Below, piece after piece: positions 1 to 7,539 of a DNA stretch of 13,913 nucleotides (the stretch's first letter is position 1; each line of letters opens with the position of its first letter). Under the pieces are notes generated by a model. The model saw only the letters and a program-made list of their open reading frames with translations. It was not told the DNA's origin and searched no databases. Source of the DNA: Anaerolineae bacterium (lineage in GTDB: Bacteria; Chloroflexota; Anaerolineae; J102); NCBI GenBank assembly GCA_027036755.1, contig JALWDV010000240.1:1-13913 (forward strand). Reading direction: 5' to 3'. Position numbers and translations under genes: made by a program.

Positions 1-116
1 CCGCAGGGGCGCTGTTTCTAGCCGGGGGACTTTATCCCCCGGCGCTGGCGGCGGGCGCGAAGCGCCCCGCCAATGAATGGAATATTTTAACTTTCCAACT
101 CATTTTGGACACACCC
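1..116 (-). mobile_element. Partial GGGTGYGT-end element with hairpin cassette (left end outside window)
   Basis: Read on the minus strand, the element begins at 116 with GGGTGTGTCC and runs off the left edge. Bases 84-116 closely match 12627-12659, and bases 1-68 match 5111-5178 in inverted orientation at about 65 of 68 positions. The cassette holds two perfect hairpins: a 9-bp stem with a 5-base loop at 21-43 and a 6-bp stem with a 3-base loop near 53-67. No coding region is seen. The left end and any target duplication lie outside the window, so its full length is unknown. Confidence 0.6.
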
Positions 117-138
117 CAATCATTTCGGCCTTCGTGTA

Positions 139-906
139 CTAGGGCGCGGGTTCGAGCCACTGGCGCAGGGTGTCGAGGAAGGCGTGGTGGGTCATGTCCA
201 GGCTGAGGGGCGTGACGGAGATGTAGCCGTGGGCCAGGGCGTAAACGTCTGCGCCCGGCTCCAGCACGCTGGTGGGCGGCTCGCCGCCGATCCAGTAGTA
301 GGGCCTGCCGCCCGGGTCCTGCCGCACGATGAGCTGATCGTGATAACGACGCTGGCCCAAGCGGGTGACCTGGCAGCCCTTGACCTGTTCTTCGGGGAGA
401 TTGGGGACGTTGACGTTGAGCAGCGTTCCCCTGGGCATTCCGCCGCTTTTCAGGATTTTCTGCGCGATGCGGGCCGCAGTCCGGGCAGCGGTGCGCCAAT
501 GATAGGGCTCGCCCTCCTCGATGGAGACGGCGATGGCGGGGTAGCCGCTGATGGCGGCCTCCATGGCCGCGGCCACCGTGCCCGAGTAGGTGATGTCGTC
601 ACCCAGGTTTGGGCGGTTGTTGACGCCCGAGATCACCATGTCGATGGGCGCTTCGATGAGGCCCATCACGGCCAGGGCCACGCAATCGGAAGGGGAGCCA
701 TCGGTGGTCAGGGCCTCGCTGCCATCGGCCAGGGTCACGGGCCAGACCCGCATGGGCTTGTGCAGGGTCTTGTTGTGGCCCGTCACCGACCAGTTGCGGT
801 CGGGCGCCAGGATGCTGACCTGACCGATCTCGCGCAGGGCCTGGGCCAGGGCCAGCAGGCCGGGGGCGTTTACGCCGTCGTCGTTGGTGATGAGGATGTG
901 GGGCAT
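139..906 (-). CDS. surE: 5'/3'-nucleotidase SurE
   Basis: This is a SurE-family metal-dependent phosphatase that removes phosphate from nucleoside monophosphates; the family is cytoplasmic and often linked to stationary-phase survival. The 255 residues fit the usual 250-260. The N-terminus carries the metal-binding NDDG motif (residues 8-11, in ITNDDGVNAPG), followed by the NWSVTGH segment with Ser40. Asn96 of the SGVN motif starts the loop that normally reads NxGxN; here it reads NNRPN, so the usual glycine is missing. The stretch GDDITYSGTVAAAMEA (102-117) is typical of the family. The ATG at 906 starts exactly at the conserved N-terminus. There is no Shine-Dalgarno sequence before it; instead TGAACAC units run almost to the start codon. 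The gene stands alone, separated from the MNT/HEPN locus by a repeat element. Confidence 0.95.
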   Translation of the reverse strand: MPHILITNDDGVNAPGLLALAQALREIGQVSILAPDRNWSVTGHNKTLHKPMRVWPVTLADGSEALTTDGSPSDCVALAVMGLIEAPIDMVISGVNNRPNLGDDITYSGTVAAAMEAAISGYPAIAVSIEEGEPYHWRTAARTAARIAQKILKSGGMPRGTLLNVNVPNLPEEQVKGCQVTRLGQRRYHDQLIVRQDPGGRPYYWIGGEPPTSVLEPGADVYALAHGYISVTPLSLDMTHHAFLDTLRQWLEPAP

Positions 907-948
907 TGGGGCGGTGTTCAGTGTTCAGTGGGGCAGTGTTCAGTGAGA
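907..948 (-). repeat. TGAACAC heptamer array upstream of surE
   Basis: On the minus strand three TGAACAC units, two of them adjacent, and two GCCCCA-containing units fill the 40 bases before the surE ATG. Most steps are 7 bases and one is 8. There is no other recognisable translation signal here. Confidence 0.7.
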
Positions 949-1169
949 CATTATCGGAAAATAGTTGCCATGCAGCATGTTTTCTCCCATGAGGCCCCCT
1001 CCCCGGCCCTCCCCCGATACTCGCTGCGCTCGTGTTCAGGGGAGGGAGCCGCTGGTGCGCAAACTTGCGTAGCAAACCAGCAACTCCTCCCCCTGTGAGG
1101 CGACAGCCGGACGGGGGGAGGTCGGGAGGGGGCAGTGGCCTGAGCCTATCAGCCCTATTTCCGATAATG
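949..1169. mobile_element. MITE-like element with CATTATCGG inverted ends
   Basis: The 221-base segment is bounded by inverted repeats CATTATCGGAAAATAG (949-964) and CTATTTCCGATAATG (1155-1169). Just inside both ends are C-rich tracts that are also inverted copies of each other (about 994-1015 and 1108-1134). The segment encodes nothing recognisable. No clear target-site duplication is visible: the flanks are CAGTGAGA and ATCAGTCA. The right end lies 22 bases beyond the premature stop of the HEPN remnant, so the insertion may be linked to loss of that gene. Confidence 0.6.
994..1048 (+). repeat. C-rich hairpin repeat, copy 1
   Basis: A C-rich arm, a short variable loop containing TCGCTGCGCTCG, and the arm CAGGGGAGGGAG are repeated in the same orientation at 8301-8354. 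The two copies agree closely in the arms and differ in the loop. The arm sequences can pair with each other. Confidence 0.65.
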
Positions 1170-1191
1170 ATCAGTCAATACATCCAGTAGA

Positions 1192-1260
1192 TTATCTTGT
1201 TTCCTTTGCAAGCAGATCCTCATGCGCTCGGCTCAACCACTCATTGGTGATGCTTTTCAT
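1192..1260 (-). pseudogene. Truncated HEPN-domain protein (MNT/HEPN toxin remnant)
   Basis: An ATG at 1260 overlaps the last 20 bases of the MNT gene and opens a 22-codon frame that ends at TAA (1192-1194). The peptide contains ITNEWLSRAHEDLLA, which matches the usual start of HEPN-domain proteins (EWLxRAxEDLxxA). HEPN proteins are normally about 110-140 residues and pair with an MNT nucleotidyltransferase from an overlapping gene. Everything after this first helix is missing. Downstream sequence runs within 23 bases into an inverted-repeat element, and no further HEPN-like frame is found before surE. The peptide is recognised from its sequence pattern and its context, and is too short for more. 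It is probably a non-functional relic. Confidence 0.65.
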
Positions 1261-1612
1261 ACAATACGATTCCTTTTTCCTGAACTTCCCGGGCGAAGAG
1301 ACTGTCCAAAGCGATGAAGCGATCGTGCATGGGCCGGGTGTGAACGATGAGATCGATGGGAATTTCCCGACGGATATCGCGCAGCAATTTCGACACTTCG
1401 AGATAAATTTCCTCTTTTTCGCGATAAGTGGCCGGGATTTGATCGTGTTGCGTCACCACGATCAAATCCAAATCGTTCCATTCATCAGCATTGCCCTGCG
1501 CCTGGCTGCCGAATAAAATGATTTTCTCAGGATCGAGGCGATTCAATCGATCGACGATCTCCGGCAAAAACTGCCCTGCTGGAGATTGCGTCTGGAGGAG
1601 TGCGTTTTTCAT
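1241..1612 (-). CDS. MNT-type nucleotidyltransferase domain protein (antitoxin-like)
   Basis: This 123-residue protein is a minimal nucleotidyltransferase of the MNT class, the family that AMPylates and neutralises HEPN RNase toxins in MNT/HEPN pairs. The polymerase-beta-like signature is intact: FGSQAQG (34-40, with Gly35 and Ser36), the DLD pair (Asp47, Asp49) and a third acidic residue, Asp87, in IPIDLIV. The ATG at 1612 is preferred because the frame upstream of it is only a shadow of the PBP gene. The first 86 bases overlap the 3' end of the PBP frame, and the last 20 bases overlap the start of the HEPN remnant. With its partner truncated, this looks like an orphan antitoxin. Alternatively it could act on another substrate. 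Confidence 0.85.
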   Translation of the reverse strand: MKNALLQTQSPAGQFLPEIVDRLNRLDPEKIILFGSQAQGNADEWNDLDLIVVTQHDQIPATYREKEEIYLEVSKLLRDIRREIPIDLIVHTRPMHDRFIALDSLFAREVQEKGIVLYEKHHQ

Positions 1613-4600
1613 AATGAAGTGGGAAAGAGAAGACATAGCGCGTGGGGTCATCGAGATCGAGCAGGCCGCTGCCCTGCCCGCGCGGCTTGGGGCCTTTATC
1701 CTCTTCATGGATGACGAAGATGCGGATGGGCGTGCTTTCGGCCTTGTTGCCCGCGGCGTCGTAGGCCACGGCTTTGATGGTGTGCGTTTCGGTGTAGCCG
1801 TGGGTGTCGTGGATGATGCCGAAGCCGTTCTCGGCCGTCAGCACCAGCCGGGTGGGGTCATGGACATCCGCGGTGACGGTGCTGATGGCCTTCACCTGCA
1901 TGGTCACCGAGCCATCGGGATTGGTGATGGGCACGGTGGTGGTGATGGGCGCCATGTTCAGTGAAAGCACGGTGTCGGACATGGCGATGGTCCACTTGGT
2001 GTTGTAGGGCGCGACCGTGGTGGTGATGAACGGGCTGTCGTCCAGATAGAAAACCACCCGATCCATGGACCAATCGTCGGTGGCCAGGGCGTTGATGTTC
2101 ACCCACTCGTCATCCTCCATCACATACACTCTACCGTTCTCGGGCGTGGTGAGGTGAATGGTGGGCGGGGTGTTGTCTACGGTGAGGGGAATGGCGACCT
2201 GACGCACGTTGCCGCTGTTTTCGACCACCGAGAGGCGCAGGGTGTAGGGCCCGTTGAGGCCCGTGGTGTCCCAGTATTCTAGCACGCCCTTATCCACCTG
2301 ATTGTAGTGGTCGGGCCCGATCTGCTGCCAGGATTGCGGTTGCAGCCCCTGGCCGAAATGAAGCTGGTAGAGGCGGAAGTCGCCGCTGCGGGCGTTGCCC
2401 CATATCTCCGTCCGGCCCTTGATGTAGCTGAAGGGCGGGGGCTTGGCAATGGCCACCTCTTCGTTGGTGAAAACCGGGCCGAAGGTGTCGTCATATTCGG
2501 TGGGAGGCAGCTCGATCTTGCCCTGCTCGGCCTGCTCCTTGGCCCAGTCTTGCGCCACCGGCGGGAACACCGGATAGACGCGGCGTTCGATGAGCTCGGG
2601 CGGAGTGTAGGGCGTGGCCAGCTTGCCGTTGAGTTTGTTGATCTCGAACACCTGCCAGAAGTTGTCCTTCTCTTTGGGCTCGGTGCCGTCGATGAAGATT
2701 TCATAATAGCGATGGGGGCAGATGTCGGTGGCCAGCAGGCCGCTTTCGTAGCAGACCACGCGTTTGACCATGCCGTCGGGCTCCTCCCATTTTTCCACAG
2801 GCCGTTCCCGATGAGCGTAGCTCATAATGTCGTGGAAGATGGGGGATGCGCCCACCGAGCCGGAGACGTGCTCCATGGGCGTGTTGTCGGCGTTGCCCAC
2901 CCACACGCCCACCGCGATCTGCGGGCTGGAGCCGATGGTCCAGCCATCGCGGAAGTCGTTGGTGGTGCCGGTCTTGGCGATGATGGGGCGATCGGGCAGT
3001 TCGAGATATTGGGCCAATGAGCCAAACGCGGGCGGCCGGGGACGGGGGTCGCTGAGCACGTTATCCATGAGATAACCCAGTTGCTCGCTGATGACTCGCT
3101 GCTCCTGCGGGCCTTCATATTCCTTGATGACGTTGCCATCCCGATCCTTGACTTCGAGGATGGAAACGGGATTGAGAGTGCGGTGGCCCGGCCGCAGGTC
3201 TTCGGGCAGGACGGGCTCGCCCTTCATCACACCGCCGTTGCCCAGGGTGGCGAACACGTAGGCCATGTCCAGCAGCTTGACTTCGCCGCCGCCCAGGGTG
3301 AGGCTGAGGCCGTAGTAATCCTTGTTCAGGCTGGTGACGCCCAGGCGGTGGGCCATATCGACCACGTTTTTCACCCCGGCTTCGTGCATCACCCACACCG
3401 CGGGGATGTTGTAGGAGCGCTGAAGCGCGACCCGCAGGGGCACAGGCCCGTGATACTTGCGGTCGTAGTTCTCGGGCGTGTAGGGCTCCACCGCGTCGGG
3501 GAAGACCTGGCGCACATCCCAGGCCACGGTGGCAGCGGTCAGGCCCTGGCTGAATCCGGTGAGATAGGTGATGGGCTTGAAAGAGGAGCCGGGCTGGCGT
3601 TCGGCCAGGGCGATGTTGACCTCGCCGTCGATGTCGCGGTTGTTGTAATCCAGCGAGCCCAGCATGGAGAGAATCTCGCCGGTTTGCGTATCCAGCACCA
3701 CCGCGGCCGCGTTGGTCACGTTATGATCAATGTCCCGGTGCTTGCTGTTCAGCAGGAAGGACTCGGGCTCCAGCTTTTCGCAGCCCGGAATGTTCACATC
3801 GTATTCGTGCTGCAAATGGGCGATGCGCTGGCGGGCGATGCAGGTCACCTCGTGCTGCATGTCCACATCCAGCGTGGTGCGCACGGTCAGGCCGTTGCGC
3901 CAGATGAAGTAGGGATCATCGGGCGTGTTGAACTCTTTTTTGAGCTGATCCAGGACGTAAAGCGCAAAATGGGGCGCGATGTCGTTCTCGAAGCGCTCCA
4001 GGGGCGAGTCGCGCACGTCCAGGGGCTGGTCATACGCCTCATCCGCCTGGGCCTGGGTGATGTAGCCGGCCTCGACCATGGCTTGCAGCACTTTTCGCTG
4101 TCGACGCTTCGCGTCCTCGGGCGCCTGGATGGGGTTCAGGCCCGGGAACTGGGGCAGGGCCGCCAGCATCGCAGCCTCGGCCAGATTCAGGTCTTTGGCC
4201 GATTTGCCAAAGTAAGTCTGAGCCGCGGATTCGATGCCATAGCTGAAATTGCCGTAGAAATTGTTGTTGAGATACCACTCCAGGATCTGCGTCTTGTCAT
4301 ACTCCTGGGTGATCTTCATGGCCATCAGCACTTCCTTGATCTTGCGGGTGTAAGATCGCTGAAAGCGCTCCTCGGGCGGGATGAGCACATTCTTCACCAA
4401 CTGCTGGGTGATGCTGGACCCGCCCTGGATGGCTCCCCCTTGCAGATTCTGGATGAACGCCCGGCCAATGCCCCGCAAATTGACGCCCGGATTATCCCAA
4501 AAGGATCGGTCTTCCAGGGCGATGGTGGCGTTGATGAGATAGGGGCTGATCTGGGTGAGGGTGACGTAGGTGCGATCTCCGCGGAATGGCCGGGGATCGA

Positions 4601-4886
4601 TGGATTCGTACAGCAGCACCTGGCCCGTGCGGTCGTAGATTTTGACCGTTTCGAAATTTTCCTGTTCGGTGACGATGGTGCTGGGATCGGGCAGGTTGCG
4701 GGTGAAGTAATAATACACGCCGCCCGCCACGGCCGCGCCGCTGGCCGCGACGGTGACAGTCAGCGCGGTGAAGAGGATGAAGATCACGGCGGCGACGCCG
4801 ATGAGTTTCTTCCATGCAGGGGTTTGCGCCCGCCGGATGCGTTCCTGGCGGCGGCGATGTAAGAATATCCTGGAAGGGTGATTCAT
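1527..4886 (-). CDS. Class A penicillin-binding protein (PBP1A/PbpC-like) with Ig-like C-terminal region
   Basis: This is a bifunctional peptidoglycan synthase of 1119 residues, with glycan polymerisation and peptide cross-linking on the outer face of the membrane. A basic N-terminus is followed by one membrane anchor (about 27-58). The GT51 transglycosylase domain (about 75-260) has the catalytic Glu125 in ALEDRSFW, the GGSSITQQ motif (155-162) and Glu185. The transpeptidase domain has SSFK (434-437, Ser434 nucleophile), SYN (491-493) and KTGT (638-641). Residues from about 830 to 1070 form beta-rich, Ig-like segments, one containing DNTPPTIHLTTP. The last 40 residues or so look unrelated and partly read through the MNT gene in another frame. 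The ATG at 4886 has no clear ribosome-binding site. A mobile element lies 127 bases upstream, starting at 5013. Confidence 0.93.
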   Translation of the reverse strand: MNHPSRIFLHRRRQERIRRAQTPAWKKLIGVAAVIFILFTALTVTVAASGAAVAGGVYYYFTRNLPDPSTIVTEQENFETVKIYDRTGQVLLYESIDPRPFRGDRTYVTLTQISPYLINATIALEDRSFWDNPGVNLRGIGRAFIQNLQGGAIQGGSSITQQLVKNVLIPPEERFQRSYTRKIKEVLMAMKITQEYDKTQILEWYLNNNFYGNFSYGIESAAQTYFGKSAKDLNLAEAAMLAALPQFPGLNPIQAPEDAKRRQRKVLQAMVEAGYITQAQADEAYDQPLDVRDSPLERFENDIAPHFALYVLDQLKKEFNTPDDPYFIWRNGLTVRTTLDVDMQHEVTCIARQRIAHLQHEYDVNIPGCEKLEPESFLLNSKHRDIDHNVTNAAAVVLDTQTGEILSMLGSLDYNNRDIDGEVNIALAERQPGSSFKPITYLTGFSQGLTAATVAWDVRQVFPDAVEPYTPENYDRKYHGPVPLRVALQRSYNIPAVWVMHEAGVKNVVDMAHRLGVTSLNKDYYGLSLTLGGGEVKLLDMAYVFATLGNGGVMKGEPVLPEDLRPGHRTLNPVSILEVKDRDGNVIKEYEGPQEQRVISEQLGYLMDNVLSDPRPRPPAFGSLAQYLELPDRPIIAKTGTTNDFRDGWTIGSSPQIAVGVWVGNADNTPMEHVSGSVGASPIFHDIMSYAHRERPVEKWEEPDGMVKRVVCYESGLLATDICPHRYYEIFIDGTEPKEKDNFWQVFEINKLNGKLATPYTPPELIERRVYPVFPPVAQDWAKEQAEQGKIELPPTEYDDTFGPVFTNEEVAIAKPPPFSYIKGRTEIWGNARSGDFRLYQLHFGQGLQPQSWQQIGPDHYNQVDKGVLEYWDTTGLNGPYTLRLSVVENSGNVRQVAIPLTVDNTPPTIHLTTPENGRVYVMEDDEWVNINALATDDWSMDRVVFYLDDSPFITTTVAPYNTKWTIAMSDTVLSLNMAPITTTVPITNPDGSVTMQVKAISTVTADVHDPTRLVLTAENGFGIIHDTHGYTETHTIKAVAYDAAGNKAESTPIRIFVIHEEDKGPKPRGQGSGLLDLDDPTRYVFSFPLHYEKRTPPDAISSRAVFAGDRRSIESPRS

Positions 4887-5034
4887 GGTGGTGCGGTCGA
4901 AGATCAGGGGAATGAGAGACGCTGGACATGTTGAACGTCGAAAACGAATGCGGTGTTCCTGATCCTCTCGATGTCATGGCTATTGCATGACCTTGCATTT
5001 TATCATGGAAGTGACGCGAGGTAACAGCTCAGGT

Positions 5035-5317
5035 AGCCAGATGGGTGCGTTTCAAAATTGGGGCGCGCTGGCCGACTGATGAATGTTGACAAAGTAGTCC
5101 TGTTTGGGCCAGGGCGCTTCGCGCCCGCCGCCAGCGCCGGGGGATGAACTCCCCCGGCTAGAAACAGCGCCCCTGCGGGGCTAGCCGGATTTATCCGGTG
5201 CTGTTTTGTAGCCCGGCGACTTCATCGCCGGGCGGACGTGGCAGACGCCACTCGGCAACGCTTGGCGACGGACGGTCGGCAAAATTTGCCCCCAAATTGG
5301 AACGCACCCAGCCTGAT
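5035..5317. mobile_element. GGGTGYGT-end element E (5043-5309) nested inside MITE A
   Basis: Inverted ends GGGTGCGTTTCAAAATTGGGG (from 5043) and the matching right end finishing GGAACGCACCC (5309) enclose 267 bases. The flanks AGCCAGAT (5035-5042) and AGCCTGAT (5310-5317) agree at 7 of 8 bases. The interior has six perfect hairpins in a row: 5112-5126, 5136-5158, 5169-5181, 5185-5198, 5211-5233 (9-bp stem) and 5238-5251. The first three belong to a cassette shared with the element at the left edge of the window (1-68, inverted). No coding region is present. Confidence 0.72.
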
Positions 5318-5337
5318 TCGACCTTGAAAGTGCATTG

Positions 5338-5425
5338 CCACGAAGGCTCGAAGGAACGAAGACACGAAGAAAATCCTTATTTCTCACCTTTCGCGCCTTC
5401 GTGGCGTCGTGTCTTCGTGGTTTTT
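5338..5425. repeat. Octamer-unit hairpin (CACGAAGG type) inside MITE A
   Basis: The left arm (about 5338-5371) is four 8-base units: CACGAAGG, CTCGAAGG, AACGAAGA and CACGAAGA. The right arm (about 5388-5425) is the inverted counterpart, ending CTTCGTGG. The arms could pair into a long imperfect hairpin. Related hairpins lie at 7879-7967 and 12711-12814. Confidence 0.75.
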
Positions 5426-5480
5426 GGCCTTGCTACGTTAGTAGTTACGACGCGGGAGGCATTTTTTCGCCGGGCCCGCT

Positions 5481-7265
5481 TCACCCATCGAGGCCCAAAC
5501 GGGCCTGGAGCCGGGCCCGCTCTTCCTCGACGATGGCGGGGTCCAGCTTTTTGTAGAGGGCGTGGGGCTTGCGCAAGGCCTGGCCCGCGGGCAACGTCGT
5601 AGGCTCCCAGCGCACGTTCACGCCCGAGCCGTCGTAGCGCAGGGCCTTGTGCACGCCGCGGGCGTCTTCGATCTCATCGATGGTCAATTCGCCGAAGAGA
5701 TCATCATCGTAACCGAGGAATTTGTGCAGCTCCTGGGTGGTGAAGGGCAGGAAGGGATGCAGCAGCACCTTCAGTCGGTCGATGACCTGCAAGGTGACGT
5801 AGATGGTGGTGGCCGCCGCGGCGGGATCGGTCTTGATCTGAGTCCAGGGCGCTTTCTCGTTGAGATAGCGGTTGGCGGCGTGCGCCAGCTCCATGGCCTT
5901 GCTCAGCGCGATCTTCAGCCGCACCGCGTCGATCTCGGCCCCGACCCGCTCGAACGCCTCTTCCGATTCTTTCAGCAGCGCCCGGTCGACCTCGTCGAAC
6001 TCGCCCGGCTGAGGGATTTTGCCCTCGAAGCGCTTGTAGGCAAAGCCCACGGTGCGGTTGACCAGGTTGCCCCAGGTCGCGACCAGCTCCTCGTTGTTGC
6101 GCCGCAGGAACTCCTCCCAGGTGAAGTTCACGTCCCGGGTCTCGGGCGCGTTGATGGTGAGCGCGTAGCGCAGGGGGTCGGGGTCGTAGCGGGAGAGGAA
6201 GTCGGGCAGATCGATGGTCCAGCGGCGGCTGGTGCTGATCTTCTTGTCCTCGATGTTGAGGTAGGCGTTGGCGGGCACGTCGTAGGGCAGATTCATGCCG
6301 CGGCCATCCGCGATGAGCATGGCGGGCCAGAAGATGGCGTGGAAGGGGATGTTGTCCTTGCCGATGAAGTAGACCGATTTCACGTCCCGGTCGAACCACC
6401 AGTCCTGCCAGGCCTCGGGCGCGCCCTCCAGCAGCATGGCCTCGCGGGTGGCGCTGAGATAACCGATGACCGCGTCGTACCACACGTAGATGACCTTGTC
6501 TTCGTAGCCTTCCACCGGCACGTCGATGCCCCAATCGATGTCGCGAGTCACAGCCCGGCCTCGCAGTTCGCCGCTTTCGGCCTGCTGGCGGGCGTAGTTG
6601 ATGACATGGGTGCGCCAGTGCTCCTTGTCCTCGTTCAGCCATTCGGCCAGGGCGGGGCTGGCCTTGCCCAGATCGAAGAAGAAGTGCTCGGTTTCCCGAA
6701 ACTCGATCTTGTCCTGGCCGCAGATCTTGCAGCGGGGATGGATGAGCTCGATGGGGTCCAGGGGGCTGCCGCAGTTGTCGCACTGGTCGCCGCGGGCGTG
6801 CTCATAGCCGCAATGAGGGCAGGTTCCCTCGACGAATCGGTCAGCCAGATACTGCTCGTCGATGAGGCAGTAGGGCTGAAGCTGCTTGTCTTTGTAGATG
6901 TAGCCGTTGTGCAGATGGTTGAGAAAAAGCTCCTGGGTGGTGTCCCAGTGATTTTGGGTGTCGGTGTGGGTGAAGAGATCGAAGCTGAGGCCCAGGGCCT
7001 TGAAGGATTCCACAAAGCGCCCGTGGTAGCGGGCCACGATCTCCTGGGGCGTGACGCCTTCCTCCTGGGCGCGCAGCATGACGGGCGTGCCGTGGGTGTC
7101 GGAGCCGGAGACCATGCGCACCTCGTTGCCGCGCAGGCGCTGGTAGCGGGCGTAGATGTCGGGGGGCAGATAAGCGCCGGCCACATGGCCGAGATGGCGG
7201 TCGCCGCTGGCGTAGGGCCAGGCGACGCAGACAAGATAACGTTGGGATGAAGGTTTTTCGGGCAT
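5481..7265 (-). CDS. metG: Methionine--tRNA ligase (MetG)
   Basis: This class I aminoacyl-tRNA synthetase charges tRNA-Met in the cytoplasm. It has 594 residues. The HIGH-type motif is HLGH (24-27), preceded by AWPYASGD. The zinc region has one complete knuckle (Cys149, Cys152, Cys162, Cys165) and a second CxxC (Cys179, Cys182) without an obvious partner pair. The KMSKS-type loop reads KISTS (342-346), a variant found in part of the MetG family. An anticodon-binding helical domain follows (about 380-560). The C-terminal EMAPII-like tRNA-binding domain of longer MetG proteins is absent. The ATG at 7265 has a strong ribosome-binding site, AAGGAG, about 7 bases upstream. No T-box consensus was seen in the leader. 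The gene stands alone, ending 25 bases from the target duplication of MITE A. Confidence 0.96.
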   Translation of the reverse strand: MPEKPSSQRYLVCVAWPYASGDRHLGHVAGAYLPPDIYARYQRLRGNEVRMVSGSDTHGTPVMLRAQEEGVTPQEIVARYHGRFVESFKALGLSFDLFTHTDTQNHWDTTQELFLNHLHNGYIYKDKQLQPYCLIDEQYLADRFVEGTCPHCGYEHARGDQCDNCGSPLDPIELIHPRCKICGQDKIEFRETEHFFFDLGKASPALAEWLNEDKEHWRTHVINYARQQAESGELRGRAVTRDIDWGIDVPVEGYEDKVIYVWYDAVIGYLSATREAMLLEGAPEAWQDWWFDRDVKSVYFIGKDNIPFHAIFWPAMLIADGRGMNLPYDVPANAYLNIEDKKISTSRRWTIDLPDFLSRYDPDPLRYALTINAPETRDVNFTWEEFLRRNNEELVATWGNLVNRTVGFAYKRFEGKIPQPGEFDEVDRALLKESEEAFERVGAEIDAVRLKIALSKAMELAHAANRYLNEKAPWTQIKTDPAAAATTIYVTLQVIDRLKVLLHPFLPFTTQELHKFLGYDDDLFGELTIDEIEDARGVHKALRYDGSGVNVRWEPTTLPAGQALRKPHALYKKLDPAIVEEERARLQARLGLDG

Positions 7266-7539
7266 AATAAAAGCTCCTTGGGCAGAGAATCAGGCGGAGA
7301 TGGCAGAAGTCGGACGGGCGCGCATGATGCGCGCGGGCGAAGCGGGCGTCGGGATCAGGACAGTCGGGGGAAATCCCCCATAGCGCCCTTGGCCGCCGAC
7401 CCCCACCGTCCGTGCGCAAAACCTGATTTGCCAACGAGCGAGGTGGTCATTAGGATGAAATTGAGAGAAATATGGTGACTATACAGATCACATGTCAAAC
7501 CTTGAAGGTTCGAGCCGCCAACATGCGACATGCCAAGAT
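7266..7539. other. Upstream region of metG, no gene seen
   Basis: No protein or RNA gene is supported here. The stretch contains a perfect palindrome-like segment GGCGCGCATGATGCGCGC near 7317-7334 and a small hairpin with GGGGG and CCCCC arms around 7365-7380. Either could fold in the metG leader transcript, but neither has a recognised regulatory consensus. Confidence 0.4.

Larger units (their letters stand above)
5013..5456. mobile_element. IS66-like MITE A (5021-5448) with 8-base target duplication, carrying a nested element
   Basis: The ends are GTAACAGCTCAGGT (from 5021) and ACGTTAGTAGTTAC (to 5448). They are imperfect inverted repeats and match the ends of the copies at 7842-7993 and 12349-12522. 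The flanks GACGCGAG (5013-5020) and GACGCGGG (5449-5456) agree at 7 of 8 bases, as expected for an aged target duplication. Inside lie an 8-base-unit hairpin (about 5338-5425) and a second element (5043-5309). Without that insertion and one duplication copy the element is 153 bases, nearly the same as copy B. It encodes no protein. GTAA ends with 8-base duplications are known for the IS66 family; assignment to that family is inference. Confidence 0.75.

Noticed and set aside
3081..4862. A 593-codon open frame on the plus strand opposite the PBP gene
   Set aside because: It is antisense to a clearly conserved PBP; its Gly/Val/Asp/His-rich composition is typical of the complement of a high-GC gene, and no domain is recognisable.
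5562..7250. A 562-codon open frame on the plus strand opposite metG
   Set aside because: It is a shadow of metG with the same compositional bias and no domain signature.
7266..7480. Possible T-box leader for metG
   Set aside because: No AGGGTGG-type T-box consensus or antiterminator/terminator pair was found upstream of the metG start.
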